A DNA stretch of 64,000 nucleotides from Thermomonospora echinospora (GTDB lineage Bacteria; Actinomycetota; Actinomycetes; Streptosporangiales; Streptosporangiaceae). This document shows, one piece after another, positions 19,291-27,376 of the stretch; positions within the stretch are counted from its first letter, which is position 1, and each line of letters begins with the position of its first letter. The position numbers and the translations under genes were made by a program. The notes below the pieces were generated by a model that saw only the letters and a program-made list of their open reading frames with translations, was not told the DNA's origin and ran no database searches. The stretch is from contig NZ_FNVO01000005.1 in the NCBI RefSeq assembly GCF_900108175.1, positions 186,001 to 250,000 of the forward strand. The letters run 5' to 3'.

Positions 19291-20034
19291 CTTGACGATG
19301 CCGAGCTTGGAGCCGAGCCAGACCAGCGGGTCGTACCGCTTGCCGGCCACCCGCTCCTTCATCGGGATCAGCGCGTTGTCGGTGATCTTGATGTGCTCGG
19401 GGCAGACCTCGGTGCAGCACTTGGTGATGTTGCAGAAGCCCAGCCCGTGGTCGTCCTGGGCGATCTGGCGGCGGTCGGACTCGTCGGCCGGGTGCATCTC
19501 CAACTCGGCGATCCGCATCAGGAAGCGCGGCCCGGCGAACTGCGGCTTGTTCTCCTCGTGGTCACGGATGACGTGGCAGACGTTGTTGCACAGGAAGCAC
19601 TCGATGCACTTGCGGAACTCCTGCGAGCGCTGCACGTCCTGCTGCATCATCCGGAACTCGCCCGGCTTGGTGTCGCCCGGGTCGAACGAGGGGATCTGCC
19701 GCGCCTTCTCGTAGTTGAAGGACACGTCGGTGACCAGGTCGCGGATCACCGGGAACGTCCGCACCGGGGTGACCGTGATGGTCTCGTCCTCGGTGAAGGT
19801 GGACATCCGGGTCATGCACATCAGCCGCGGCATGCCGTTGATCTCCGCCGAGCACGAGCCGCACTTGCCCGCCTTGCAGTTCCATCGCACCGCCAGGTCG
19901 GGCGCCTGGGTGGCCTGCAGCCGGTGGATGATGTCGAGGACGACCTCGCCCTCGTTGACCTCGACGGTGTAGTCGACCAGCTCGCCGTCGCCGTCGTCCC
20001 CGCGCCAGACCCGGAACTTCGCCTGGTAGCTCAC
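19264..20034 (-). CDS. sdhB: Succinate dehydrogenase/fumarate reductase iron-sulfur subunit (Sdh1-like complex)
   Basis: 256 residues. Ferredoxin domain with NCKAGKCGSCSAEINGMPRLMC (four Cys of the [2Fe-2S] cluster; shown here in part) and a C-terminal domain with CIECFLCNNVCHVIRD and CNITKCCTEVCPEHI for the [4Fe-4S]/[3Fe-4S] clusters. The order and spacing follow the mycobacterial Sdh1-type complex rather than the b558-type SdhB at 11259. Overlaps the sdhA stop by four bases (ATGA). Its 3' end is the origin of the 50-bp repeats and of the remnant at 17033. Confidence 0.94.
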   Translation of the reverse strand: MSYQAKFRVWRGDDGDGELVDYTVEVNEGEVVLDIIHRLQATQAPDLAVRWNCKAGKCGSCSAEINGMPRLMCMTRMSTFTEDETITVTPVRTFPVIRDLVTDVSFNYEKARQIPSFDPGDTKPGEFRMMQQDVQRSQEFRKCIECFLCNNVCHVIRDHEENKPQFAGPRFLMRIAELEMHPADESDRRQIAQDDHGLGFCNITKCCTEVCPEHIKITDNALIPMKERVAGKRYDPLVWLGSKLGIVKKGQDTPSA

Positions 20035-21965
20035 TTGTCGCCCTCCTTGGTGGTCACGGCGGCGTCCTTCGCCTCAGCGGGCAGCTCTTCGGCGGTGAGG
20101 TACTTCTTCAGCTCGTCGTTGTCGAACAGCGCGATCAGGTCCTCGCGCATCGGCTCCATCGGCTGGCGCTTCAGCTCGACCCGGGGATCGTCGGCGTTGC
20201 CCGCCAGCCGGCAGACCAGGTTCACCTTGCGCCACTCGGCGGACATCCCCGGGTGGTCCTCCCGGGTGTGCCCGCCCCGGCTCTCGGTCCGCTCCAGCGC
20301 CGCCTTGGCGATGCACTCGGACACGATCAGCATGTTGCGCAGGTCCAGCGCCAGGTGCCAGCCCGGGTTGTAGCCGTGCCCGCCCTGGACGGACACGTTC
20401 GCCACCCGGGTGCGCAGCTTGTCCAGCGCCTCCAGCGCCTGCTTGAGCTCCTCCTCGGTGCGGATGATGCCGACCAGGTCGTTCATCGTCTGCTGGAGCT
20501 CGGCGTGGACGGCGTAGGGGTTCTCCCCGCCCTCGCGCTCGAACGGCGCCAGCGCCTCGGCGACGGCCCGGTCGATCTCCTCCTGCGCCGGGGCCGGGCG
20601 GTCCTCGCCGAGCGCGTCCACGTACTCGGCGGCGCCCATCCCGGCGCGGCGGCCGAACACCAGCAGGTCGGTCAGCGAGTTGCCGCCGAGCCGGTTGGAG
20701 CCGTGCATGCCGCCGGCCACCTCGCCGGCCGCGAACAGGCCGGGCACCAGGGCCGCGGCGGTGTCCGGGTCGACCTCCACCCCGCCCATCACGTAGTGGC
20801 AGGTCGGGCCGACCTCCATCGGCTCGGAGGTGATGTCGACGTCGGCCAGCTCCTTGAACTGGTGGTGCATGGCCGGCAGCCGTCGCTTGATCTCCTCGGC
20901 GCCGCCCGGCATCCGGCCCACCACGGTCAGGAACACCCCGCCGTGCGGGGAGCCGCGGCCCTCCTTGACCTCGGTGTTGATGGCCCGGGCCACCTCGTCA
21001 CGGGGCAGCAGCTCCGGCGGGCGGCGGTTGTTGTCCGGGTCGTCGTACCAGCGGTCGGCCTCCTCCGGGGTGGTGGCGTACTTGTCCTTGAACACCTCGG
21101 GGATGTACTTGAACATGAACCGCTTGCCCTCGGAGTTCAGCAGGATGCCGCGGTCACCGCGCACCGACTCGGTGACCAGGATTCCCTTCACCGACGGGGG
21201 CCAGACCATCCCGGTCGGGTGGAACTGCACGAACTCCATGTTCAGCAGCGTCCCGCCGGCCAGCAGCGCCAGCGCGTGGCCGTCGCCGGTGTACTCCCAG
21301 GAGTTGGAGGTGACCTTGAACGCCTTGCCGATGCCGCCGGTGGCCAGCACCACGGCCGGCGCCTCCAGGACCACGAACCTGCCGGTCTCGCGGACGTAGG
21401 CGAACACACCGGCGATCTTGCCGTCCTGCACCAGCAGCCGGGTGACGGTGGTCTCCGCCCACACCTTCAGCCGGGCCTCGTAGTCGCCGAACTCGCGGTG
21501 GTCCTCCTGCTGGAGGGCCACCACCTTCTGCTGGACGGTACGGATCAGCTCCAGGCCGGTGCGGTCACCGACGTGCGCCAGGCGGGGGTACTCGTGGCCG
21601 CCGAAGTTGCGCTGGCTGATCTTGCCGTCCTTGGTCCGGTCGAACAGCGCGCCCCAGTGCTCCAGCTCCCAGACCCGGTCCGGGGCCTCCTTGGCGTGCA
21701 GCTCGGCCATCCGCCAGTTGTTGAGGAACTTGCCGCCGCGCATGGTGTCGCGGAAGTGGACCTGCCAGTTGTCGTTGGGGTTGACGTTCCCCATCGCGGC
21801 GGCGGCGCCGCCCTCGGCCATCACGGTGTGCGCCTTGCCGAGCAGCGACTTGGAGATGATCGCCGTCTTCTTGCCCTGCAGCCGCGCCTCGATCGCCGCG
21901 CGCAGCCCGGACCCGCCGGCGCCGATCACGACGACGTCGTAGGAGTGCCTTTCGATCTCGGTCAT
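20031..21965 (-). CDS. sdhA: Succinate dehydrogenase/fumarate reductase flavoprotein subunit (Sdh1-like complex)
   Basis: 644 residues. Rossmann FAD motif VVVIGAGGSGLRAAIEA, flavinylation region SLLGKAHTVMAEGG with a His, active-site segments QFHPTG, TESVRGDRG, HYVMGG and GSNRLGGNSLTDLLVFGRRAG, and the C-terminal RTESRGGHTREDHP. This matches the classical SdhA/FrdA architecture, unlike the other SdhA in the window. Electrons pass to the iron-sulfur subunit in the same operon. Located 13 bases after the membrane-anchor gene. Confidence 0.95.
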   Translation of the reverse strand: MTEIERHSYDVVVIGAGGSGLRAAIEARLQGKKTAIISKSLLGKAHTVMAEGGAAAAMGNVNPNDNWQVHFRDTMRGGKFLNNWRMAELHAKEAPDRVWELEHWGALFDRTKDGKISQRNFGGHEYPRLAHVGDRTGLELIRTVQQKVVALQQEDHREFGDYEARLKVWAETTVTRLLVQDGKIAGVFAYVRETGRFVVLEAPAVVLATGGIGKAFKVTSNSWEYTGDGHALALLAGGTLLNMEFVQFHPTGMVWPPSVKGILVTESVRGDRGILLNSEGKRFMFKYIPEVFKDKYATTPEEADRWYDDPDNNRRPPELLPRDEVARAINTEVKEGRGSPHGGVFLTVVGRMPGGAEEIKRRLPAMHHQFKELADVDITSEPMEVGPTCHYVMGGVEVDPDTAAALVPGLFAAGEVAGGMHGSNRLGGNSLTDLLVFGRRAGMGAAEYVDALGEDRPAPAQEEIDRAVAEALAPFEREGGENPYAVHAELQQTMNDLVGIIRTEEELKQALEALDKLRTRVANVSVQGGHGYNPGWHLALDLRNMLIVSECIAKAALERTESRGGHTREDHPGMSAEWRKVNLVCRLAGNADDPRVELKRQPMEPMREDLIALFDNDELKKYLTAEELPAEAKDAAVTTKEGDK

Positions 21966-21978
21966 GATCAGTCGATCC

Positions 21979-22782
21979 TCAGTTGTAGATGCGCAGGTCG
22001 GAGATGGCTCCGCCGGACACCAGCGCCACGTACAGGTCCGCGACCACCAGCGAGCCCAGGGTGATCAGGGCGAACTGGCCGTGCCGCTCGTTGAGCTTGG
22101 AGACCACGCCCCAGGCCCAGTAGCGCACCGGGTGCTTGGAGAAGTTCTTCAGCCGTCCGCCCACGATGTGCCGGCAGGAGTGGCACGACAGCGTGTACCC
22201 CCACAGCAGCACCACGTTGGCCAGCAGGATCAGCGAGCCCAGCCCGATGCCGAAGCCGCCGTCCTTGCCGTGGAAGGCCAGCAGGGCGTCATAGGTGTTG
22301 ATCAGGGAGATCACGGCCGCGATGGCCCAGAAGTAGCGGTGCAGGTTCTGCCCGACCAGCGGGAACCGCCGCTCCCCGGTGTACTTGGCGTGCGGCTCGC
22401 GTACGGCGCAGGCCGAGGGGGACGCCCAGTAGCCCCGGTAGTAGGCCTTGCGGTAGTAGTAGCAGGTCAGCCGGAAGAGCAACAGGAACGGCAACGAGAT
22501 CGCGGCGAACGGGATGAAGAACGGCAGCTTCGGCAGGAAGGTGCCGAAGTGGGCCGACCCCTCCACACAGCTCTCACTGACACAGGGCGAGTAGAACGGG
22601 GTGAGGTAGTGGTACTCGTCCACCCAGTAGTACTTGCCCATCATCGCCCGCACGGTGGCGTACGCCACCCATGCCGTGAACACAACCACGACGAAAATCG
22701 GATAGCCGCGCCAGTTGTCCGTCCGGAGCGTGCGTGCGGCGATCTGCGCGCGCTTCTTGCCCGGCGCTTCCACAGTGCTCAT
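21979..22782 (-). CDS. Sdh1-type membrane anchor subunit of succinate dehydrogenase
   Basis: 267 residues with about five transmembrane helices (YPIFVVVVFTAWVAYATVRAM, FFIPFAAISLPFLLLFRL, FWAIAAVISLINTYDALL, GSLILLANVVLLWGYTL, FALITLGSLVVADLYVAL). It resembles the large anchor of mycobacterial Sdh1 (Rv0249c type). A CHSCRH motif at residues 200-205 supplies two Cys and two His, the ligand set of a Rieske-type cluster, consistent with what is reported for that complex. A second Cys pair is in SPCVSESC. ATG 22782 has ggag upstream; the longer frame to 22851 adds an Arg-rich stretch. First gene of the operon. Confidence 0.88.
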   Translation of the reverse strand: MSTVEAPGKKRAQIAARTLRTDNWRGYPIFVVVVFTAWVAYATVRAMMGKYYWVDEYHYLTPFYSPCVSESCVEGSAHFGTFLPKLPFFIPFAAISLPFLLLFRLTCYYYRKAYYRGYWASPSACAVREPHAKYTGERRFPLVGQNLHRYFWAIAAVISLINTYDALLAFHGKDGGFGIGLGSLILLANVVLLWGYTLSCHSCRHIVGGRLKNFSKHPVRYWAWGVVSKLNERHGQFALITLGSLVVADLYVALVSGGAISDLRIYN

Positions 22783-23156
22783 CGATAGCACTCCAGTTTT
22801 AAGGTCTTCGCTCGTGCGGGAGCTGATCCGCACGTCGGGCCGTCGCGCCACGGCTACATGCAGTACACCCGCTGCTGGCTAGGCGACCATACGCCACCAG
22901 CGTGGCGCTGTGACACACGCAACAACCAGGCGGGGCATGTGACCCTGGCCACAGGGGGTGGCATGGTACCCCTGGACGCTGGGGTCATGCCAGGAACCTA
23001 TGAAACCGATCAGCTTGGGCTATCGAACCGCAGCGTCCGGGCACGTCCAACACTGCTCGAAAGCCCCCGTCCACCCGCCGCGCCGGGGGCGGCAGGGCGT
23101 CAGCAGGGGCCGTCGTCGGGCCTGCGGAGCTCCTTCAGCGTCCGGTGAGAACGCGC
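22783..23156. promoter_or_regulatory. Upstream region of the Sdh1-like operon
   Basis: 374 bases between the anchor gene and the small minus-strand gene ending at 23157. The SDH promoter should be here. A TGTGACACACGC sequence at 22909-22920 resembles half of an actinobacterial Crp site, but the second half is poor. No gene is supported. Confidence 0.35.
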
Positions 23157-23453
23157 TCACTCGGTGAGCGGCCGTGTCGGCTCGCCGCGCAGGCGGCCGG
23201 CCCGAGCCCGCGACGACACCCCGGCAGGCGGTGGCACCAAGGCGACGGGCCGCGCGTCGCCACGGGCCGAGCCTGCGCATTTGACGCAGACCGTCTTCCC
23301 GATGGCCTCGCGGGCCATGTCGGCGACGGCCTCGCCGGGGCCGGAGCCCACGAGGGCGGCGACGATCGAAACGGTGCGGGCCATGATGCCGACGCACTCC
23401 GCGGACGTCCCCCCACGTCGCCCACCTCGGTGAACGGAGCGCGTTTTCCCCAT
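23157..23453 (-). CDS. Small hypothetical protein
   Basis: About 98 residues (ATG 23453; ATG 23459 or an internal ATG before ARTVSIVAAL are possible). The centre (MARTVSIVAALVGSGPGEAV, DMAREAIGKTVCVKCAGSAR) has strongly GC-biased third codon positions, as real genes here do, and contains a CVKC pair. The C-terminus is Pro/Arg-rich. I do not recognise it. A TGGGnCC-type site and an AT-rich stretch (23465-23482) lie just upstream, which supports its being expressed and links it to the toxin/pilus genes. Confidence 0.4.
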   Translation of the reverse strand: MGKTRSVHRGGRRGGTSAECVGIMARTVSIVAALVGSGPGEAVADMAREAIGKTVCVKCAGSARGDARPVALVPPPAGVSSRARAGRLRGEPTRPLTE

Positions 23454-23491
23454 GAACAAGAAGTGTCATATCCGCATATATTACGCACGCA

Positions 23492-23506
23492 GGGACCAGC
23501 GGCCCA
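23492..23506 (-). promoter_or_regulatory. TGGGnCC-type motif upstream of small gene
   Basis: Minus strand TGGGCCGCTGGTCCC, 39 bases before ATG 23453, followed by the AT-rich stretch containing TAATATATGC. A second TGGGTCC on the plus strand lies at 23534-23540. Confidence 0.4.
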
Positions 23507-23580
23507 ATATGTAGGTCAAGCGGCCGGATCATTGGGTCCGCAGCCCCTTTCCGCCGCCCTTTAACGATCATTAACTTCGG

Positions 23581-23808
23581 GCCGGTGAAAACGGTTTCGA
23601 GGCGCAGACGTGGGCCTGGCGAACGAGGCCGACGGCCGGGCGCAGGAAGAAGGACGCCGCCGAGCGCGCCTACCTGGAGACGCAACTGTGGACGCTGGAA
23701 CTGCACAGCAGATACGGCCGCAACCCCTCTGCAGAGAACAGACAGGCGCTTCAACTGGCCGAAGAGGCGTTGGAGGGCGCCCGGGCGGCGATCGAGTCGC
23801 CGGGATGA
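23581..23808 (+). pseudogene. Coding remnant without start codon
   Basis: An open plus frame ending at TGA 23806-23808 encodes a helical, charged stretch (KKDAAERAYLETQLWTLELH, NPSAENRQALQLAEEALEGA) with coding-like composition, but no ATG or GTG follows the in-frame stop at 23563. It looks like the C-terminal fragment of a lost gene. Parent family not recognised. Confidence 0.4.
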
Positions 23809-23825
23809 CAGACAGGGCCCCCGGC

Positions 23826-23846
23826 TGGGCCCTGGGGCCCTGGGCC
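23826..23846 (+). promoter_or_regulatory. TGGGnCC triple motif upstream of membrane protein gene
   Basis: TGGGCCCTGGGGCCC followed by a third TGGGCC, with units spaced 7-8 bases; ends 30 bases before ATG 23877. A TTTAACTT element follows at 23862. Spacing to the start is the same as at 26237-26258. Confidence 0.55.
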
Positions 23847-23876
23847 GCCCCCCACCTACTGTTTAACTTTCTGGAA

Positions 23877-24332
23877 ATGTGGCGAGGAAGATCCCCCGGC
23901 ACGCGCTCATGGCGGCCGTCGGTACTCCCCGGACCCATGCAGGCGGCGCGTGTCCTGCTGTACGCCGCCGCCGCGCTGACGGTGATCGCCGCACTCGACG
24001 CCTGGATCGCGGCCGACGGCACCGCCGGGCTCGGCCAGGTGATCGCGTTGAGCGTTCTCGCCGTCCCGTGCGTCCTGCTCGCCCGGCGGGCGGCGCACCC
24101 GGGGCCGTGGACCTGGTCGGCGATCCTGGCCCTGGAGACCTTCTCCCTGCTCTGGCAGCTCGGGCGTATCGCGTCAGGTGATCCGTTCGGGCTGCTGGGC
24201 CTGACGTTCCCCATCGCGCTCATCGTGCTGGTCGCCCGGTGGGCCGTCCGTGGACACCTGCGGGTCAGGCCGTGGCAGCGGCGAAACCTCCGCCCGAGAA
24301 CGGCCGACTGCGGCTCGGCCTCGTCGTACTGA
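23877..24332 (+). CDS. Four-helix membrane protein, truncated paralogue of the toxin N-terminus
   Basis: 151 residues with about four hydrophobic helices (ARVLLYAAAALTVIAAL, VIALSVLAVPCVLLARR, WTWSAILALETFSLLW, LLGLTFPIALIVLVARW). It closely matches residues 30-150 of the next gene and the gene at 26288. Its end (RTADCGSASSY, stop) lines up with the pilin-like junction SDRGSVTVSQ of the next gene, so it appears to be a toxin-type gene that lost everything after the membrane domain. ATG chosen just after the TGGGnCC motif; four bases precede the next start. Confidence 0.65.
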   Translation: MWRGRSPGTRSWRPSVLPGPMQAARVLLYAAAALTVIAALDAWIAADGTAGLGQVIALSVLAVPCVLLARRAAHPGPWTWSAILALETFSLLWQLGRIASGDPFGLLGLTFPIALIVLVARWAVRGHLRVRPWQRRNLRPRTADCGSASSY

Positions 24333-24336
24333 GCCG

Positions 24337-25959
24337 ATGCCCATGCGACAGCCGAACCGAACGCGGCGAGCGAAATCACACCGGCCAGGGGCCAAGAACG
24401 GTCGTCCTTGGCTCATGCCCACGCCACCGGGGTCGGCACGGGCGGCGCGGGTGCTCCTGTACGTCGCCGCCGGTCTGACCTCGATGAGCGCCCTCGACGC
24501 CTGGCTCGAGATCGGCGGCCTGTCCGGGCTCGGCCAGGCGACCGTGCTCTGCGTCCCCGTCGTCGTCGGCGTCCTGCTCGCCCGGCGGGTGGGACGCCCG
24601 GGGCCGTGGACCTGGTCGGCGATCCTGGCCCTGGAGACCTTCTACCTGCTCTGGCAGCTCGGGCGGATCGCGGCGGGCGATCCCCTGGGCCTGCTCGGTC
24701 TGACGTTCCCGACCGCCATCATCGCCTGCGTCACCCGGCCCGCCGCCCGCGAATACCTGCGGATCAGGCCGTGGCGGCGGCGGTGCCCCGGCCTCCGCCG
24801 GCCGACGTCCGACCGGGGCTCGGTGACGGTGTCCCAGGTCGGGCTGGTGGCGCTGGTCGCCGGCGTTGTCACCGCGCTGCTGGCGGGGGGCCTGCCCGGC
24901 ACGGTCTCCAGCGCCGCCGGCAGAGCCCTGTGCCCCCTGGTCCAGGCGGCCTGTGAGGACCCGGCACCCGGCGACGGCGCCACCGCCGCCCCCCCGGCCT
25001 CGTCCGTTCCCCAGCCGGCACAGCCGATCCGGGCCGACGACGGCGACCGCCCAACCGTCCCCGACGAGGAGTACGACAAGCCGCTGAACTGCTGGTGGTG
25101 GGCTCAGGGCGTCTGCGACCTCGGCCAGGGAGCCTGGATCGGCACCGTCGACACCGTCCAGGGCCTCAACGACGGCGCGGGCCTGATCGTCTGCCTGTCC
25201 TACCTGTGCGGCGGGGACAAGTTCGACCAGACCGTCGACACCTGGGACGCCCTCCTCACCACCAACCCCCTCGACACCGCACAACAGGTCTGGGACGGCA
25301 CCACCAGGGACCACGTCAACGACTGGAGCACCGGACACGGCTGGCGCTCCATCGGACGACTCGCCCCCGACGTGCTCGGCGCGGTCTTCGGCAGCAAGGG
25401 CGTCCACCGGCTCGCCAAACTCCCGGACGGCCCGGACGGCCCCGATCAGCCTGCCGTCCAGCAGCCGGTCCATCCCCCCGTCCTGTACAAGGACGCTGAG
25501 ATGACCGATGGCGGCAGGTCCTGGGACCGATTGAACAACGTCCCCATCCTGACACGGGCCCAGCGCGAGCACTACAGGATCACCCCGCGCAGGGATCCCG
25601 ACGGCGTGGTCCGGCTGTACGACAGCAAGGGCAGGAGGTTCGACAGCAGCACCGCGAGCCCGCTCCACCCCGGCGACGAATCGGGCAGGGCCATCTTCGT
25701 CATGCTGAAGAACGGTGACTTCTTCGCCTCCGCCTACCACGCGCCAGGCCGTTTCCATCACTCGACCCTGGCGGCCGGGGACAGGGTCGCGGCCGCCGGC
25801 CAGCTCAAAGTCATCGACGGGAGGCTCGTCGCCTACGACGACCGCAGCGGTCATTACCAGCCCCAGCGCTGGCAGACCCGTCAGTTCGTCGACTGGCTGG
25901 AACGCTCGGGCGTCGACCTTGACGGCGTCGATGTGCACCTCGAAGCCCCACCGAACTGA
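24337..25959 (+). CDS. Membrane/pilin-leader polymorphic toxin candidate with HHS...SGHYQP C-terminal domain
   Basis: 540 residues. Four-helix membrane domain (about 35-135), then a pilin-like junction SDRG (Gly161)-SVTVSQ with a hydrophobic segment, LPGTVSSAAGRALCPL, a linker and the shared trunk (QGVCDLGQGAWIGTVDTV, NPLDTAQQVWDG, DWSTGHGWRSIGR). The C-terminal ~150 residues are different from the other two toxins and contain GRFHHSTLAAGDRVAAAGQL and SGHYQPQRWQ. From memory this core resembles that of plant IQM calmodulin-binding proteins and of some bacterial toxin C-termini; activity unknown. Second start choice ATG 24343. No immunity gene recognised downstream. Confidence 0.72.
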   Translation: MPMRQPNRTRRAKSHRPGAKNGRPWLMPTPPGSARAARVLLYVAAGLTSMSALDAWLEIGGLSGLGQATVLCVPVVVGVLLARRVGRPGPWTWSAILALETFYLLWQLGRIAAGDPLGLLGLTFPTAIIACVTRPAAREYLRIRPWRRRCPGLRRPTSDRGSVTVSQVGLVALVAGVVTALLAGGLPGTVSSAAGRALCPLVQAACEDPAPGDGATAAPPASSVPQPAQPIRADDGDRPTVPDEEYDKPLNCWWWAQGVCDLGQGAWIGTVDTVQGLNDGAGLIVCLSYLCGGDKFDQTVDTWDALLTTNPLDTAQQVWDGTTRDHVNDWSTGHGWRSIGRLAPDVLGAVFGSKGVHRLAKLPDGPDGPDQPAVQQPVHPPVLYKDAEMTDGGRSWDRLNNVPILTRAQREHYRITPRRDPDGVVRLYDSKGRRFDSSTASPLHPGDESGRAIFVMLKNGDFFASAYHAPGRFHHSTLAAGDRVAAAGQLKVIDGRLVAYDDRSGHYQPQRWQTRQFVDWLERSGVDLDGVDVHLEAPPN

Positions 25960-26236
25960 CGCGGCGCAGCCGGGCGGTCGGCAGGGCGCCGATGACGGCT
26001 CCGGCTGCGGTCAGCGCCGGGTGGAGCAGCGCAGCAATCCCCTGGCCGCCGAGCAGGGCGGCGACCGCCACCACTCCGGCTGTCACCACTGCGGCGGTTC
26101 CGGGTCCGGCGCCCGGCAGGCCCGGCGGGCGTTCACTCCCCGTTGCCGCCCTCCGGCTCAGGGAACACGTCCGTCCGCGGTGCCGGCAGTTCCGGCCTTC
26201 GTCGCCTCCGACCCGCCGCTCGAATGGGGACCGTTC
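25960..26236. other. Intergenic remnant region
   Basis: No intact gene. On the minus strand about 25970-26130 one frame encodes a hydrophobic stretch (AAVVTAGVVAVAALLGGQG, LTAAGAVIGALPTARLRR) resembling the last helices of the small membrane proteins at 26966 and 29657, but without a plausible start; it may be a fragment of another copy. Confidence 0.3.
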
Positions 26237-26258
26237 TGGGCCCTGGGACCCTGGGCGC
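26237..26258 (+). promoter_or_regulatory. TGGGnCC triple motif upstream of membrane protein gene
   Basis: TGGGCCCTGGGACCC followed by TGGGCG, spaced 7-8 bases, ending 30 bases before ATG 26288; TTTAGCT follows at 26274. Almost the same layout as at 23826. Confidence 0.55.
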
Positions 26259-26287
26259 GTTCCAGTCCCGCTGTTTAGCTCCTCCGT

Positions 26288-26761
26288 ATGCAGCGAGCAA
26301 AATCGCGCCGGGGCACGTCGGGACGCCCGGCACCGTGGCTCGTGCGGACACTGCCGGGTTCGGTGCGGGCGGTGCGGGTCCTGCTCTACGTCACCGCCGG
26401 GCTGACCGTGATGGCCGCGCTCGACACCTGGATCGCGATCGGCGGCGCCTCCGGGCTGGGCCAGGCGCTGGCGGTCTGCGTCCCCGCCGCCGCGGCGGCG
26501 GCGCTCGCCAGGCGGGTGGCCCGCCCGGGGCCGCGCACCTGGGCGGCGATCGTCGCCCTGGCGGTCTGCTACCTGTTCTGGCAGTTCGGACGGGTCGCGG
26601 GTGGCGATCCGTTCGGGTTGCTCGGGCTGACGTTCCCGATCGCCCTCATCGTCTGCGTCACCCGGCCCGCCGCCCGTGAACACCTGCGACCCGAGCCTGG
26701 ACGCCGGCTGCGGCCGGGCAGGTCACGCCGGCCGGCCGGCCGCCGCTCGCTCCAGCCCTGA
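26288..26761 (+). CDS. Four-helix membrane protein, third paralogue of toxin N-terminal domain
   Basis: 157 residues, about four hydrophobic helices (VRVLLYVTAGLTVMAALDTW, LAVCVPAAAAAALARR, WAAIVALAVCYLFWQFGR, LLGLTFPIALIVCVTR). Closely related to residues 20-145 of the 24337 product and to the 23877 product. It ends in a basic tail ([19 protein letters not shown]) without the pilin-like segment or trunk, so it too seems truncated or is a stand-alone version of this domain. Function unknown. Confidence 0.65.
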   Translation: MQRAKSRRGTSGRPAPWLVRTLPGSVRAVRVLLYVTAGLTVMAALDTWIAIGGASGLGQALAVCVPAAAAAALARRVARPGPRTWAAIVALAVCYLFWQFGRVAGGDPFGLLGLTFPIALIVCVTRPAAREHLRPEPGRRLRPGRSRRPAGRRSLQP

Positions 26762-26965
26762 CGGACCCGGTACAGGCGCCCCCGCACCATGGCGCCCGAC
26801 GGAATCAGGGAACGGCGGTGGCCGCCCTGACCGTGCTCGGTCACCTGCTCGCCGTACGGGCGGGCCGCCCCGGCCGTGCACGGTCACCACGACGGCACGC
26901 CGAGCGGCTCCACGAGGTGATGTCCCGGCAGAACTTCGGCAACGACGTCACCGCCAGATTCCCGG

Positions 26966-27376
26966 TCATCGCCAACGGCCGGCCTGCTGCCGCCCGTTCC
27001 GGCGCCCACGGCCCCAGGCCGCACCGAGGAGGGCGCCGGCCAGGGTGACCGCCCCGTACAGCGCCGCGCTCGCCGGGGGCCCGGACACCAGGGTCGGGAC
27101 GGAGGCCAGCAGGACCACGGTCAGCGGGCCGGACAGCGCCAGCGGCAGCCGCCACCGCCCGGCCTCCCGGACCCGGCGGGCCGCCAGGCGTCCTGCCGTC
27201 AGGGCGGTCCCGGCCAGGATCGACAGCAGCACCAGGCCCGTCGCCCAGCCGGACCAGCTGCGCAGTGCGACGTCCGGGAACGCGGCGAGGACGGCGGCCA
27301 GCGACAGCACCATGACGAGCATCCCGGCGGCCGTCACCGCGAGCCCGTCGAGGAAGGCGCGGACGGGGCGGTTCAT
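26966..27376 (-). CDS. Small four-helix membrane protein (triad copy 2)
   Basis: 136 residues, four hydrophobic helices (GLAVTAAGMLVMVLSLAAVL, WATGLVLLSILAGTALTA, LPLALSGPLTVVLLASV, ALYGAVTLAGALLGAAWG) and a basic C-terminus. ATG overlaps the stop of the lipoprotein gene (ATGA). Together with the genes at 27373 and 27888 it repeats the layout at 29657-32213. Unknown function; probably a membrane partner of the lipoprotein and the large pilin-leader protein. Confidence 0.75.
   Translation of the reverse strand: MNRPVRAFLDGLAVTAAGMLVMVLSLAAVLAAFPDVALRSWSGWATGLVLLSILAGTALTAGRLAARRVREAGRWRLPLALSGPLTVVLLASVPTLVSGPPASAALYGAVTLAGALLGAAWGRGRRNGRQQAGRWR

Noticed and set aside
20253-22064. Plus-strand open frame of about 600 codons opposite the second sdhA
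   Set aside because: Antisense shadow of a highly conserved flavoprotein gene.
22909-22920. TGTGACACACGC as a Crp site for the Sdh1-like operon
   Set aside because: Only one half-site fits; the opposite half is not recognisable, so I did not list it as an operator.
26818-27048. Short plus-strand frame after the 26288 gene
   Set aside because: Overlaps the end of the minus-strand membrane-protein gene and shows no recognisable features or ribosome-binding site.
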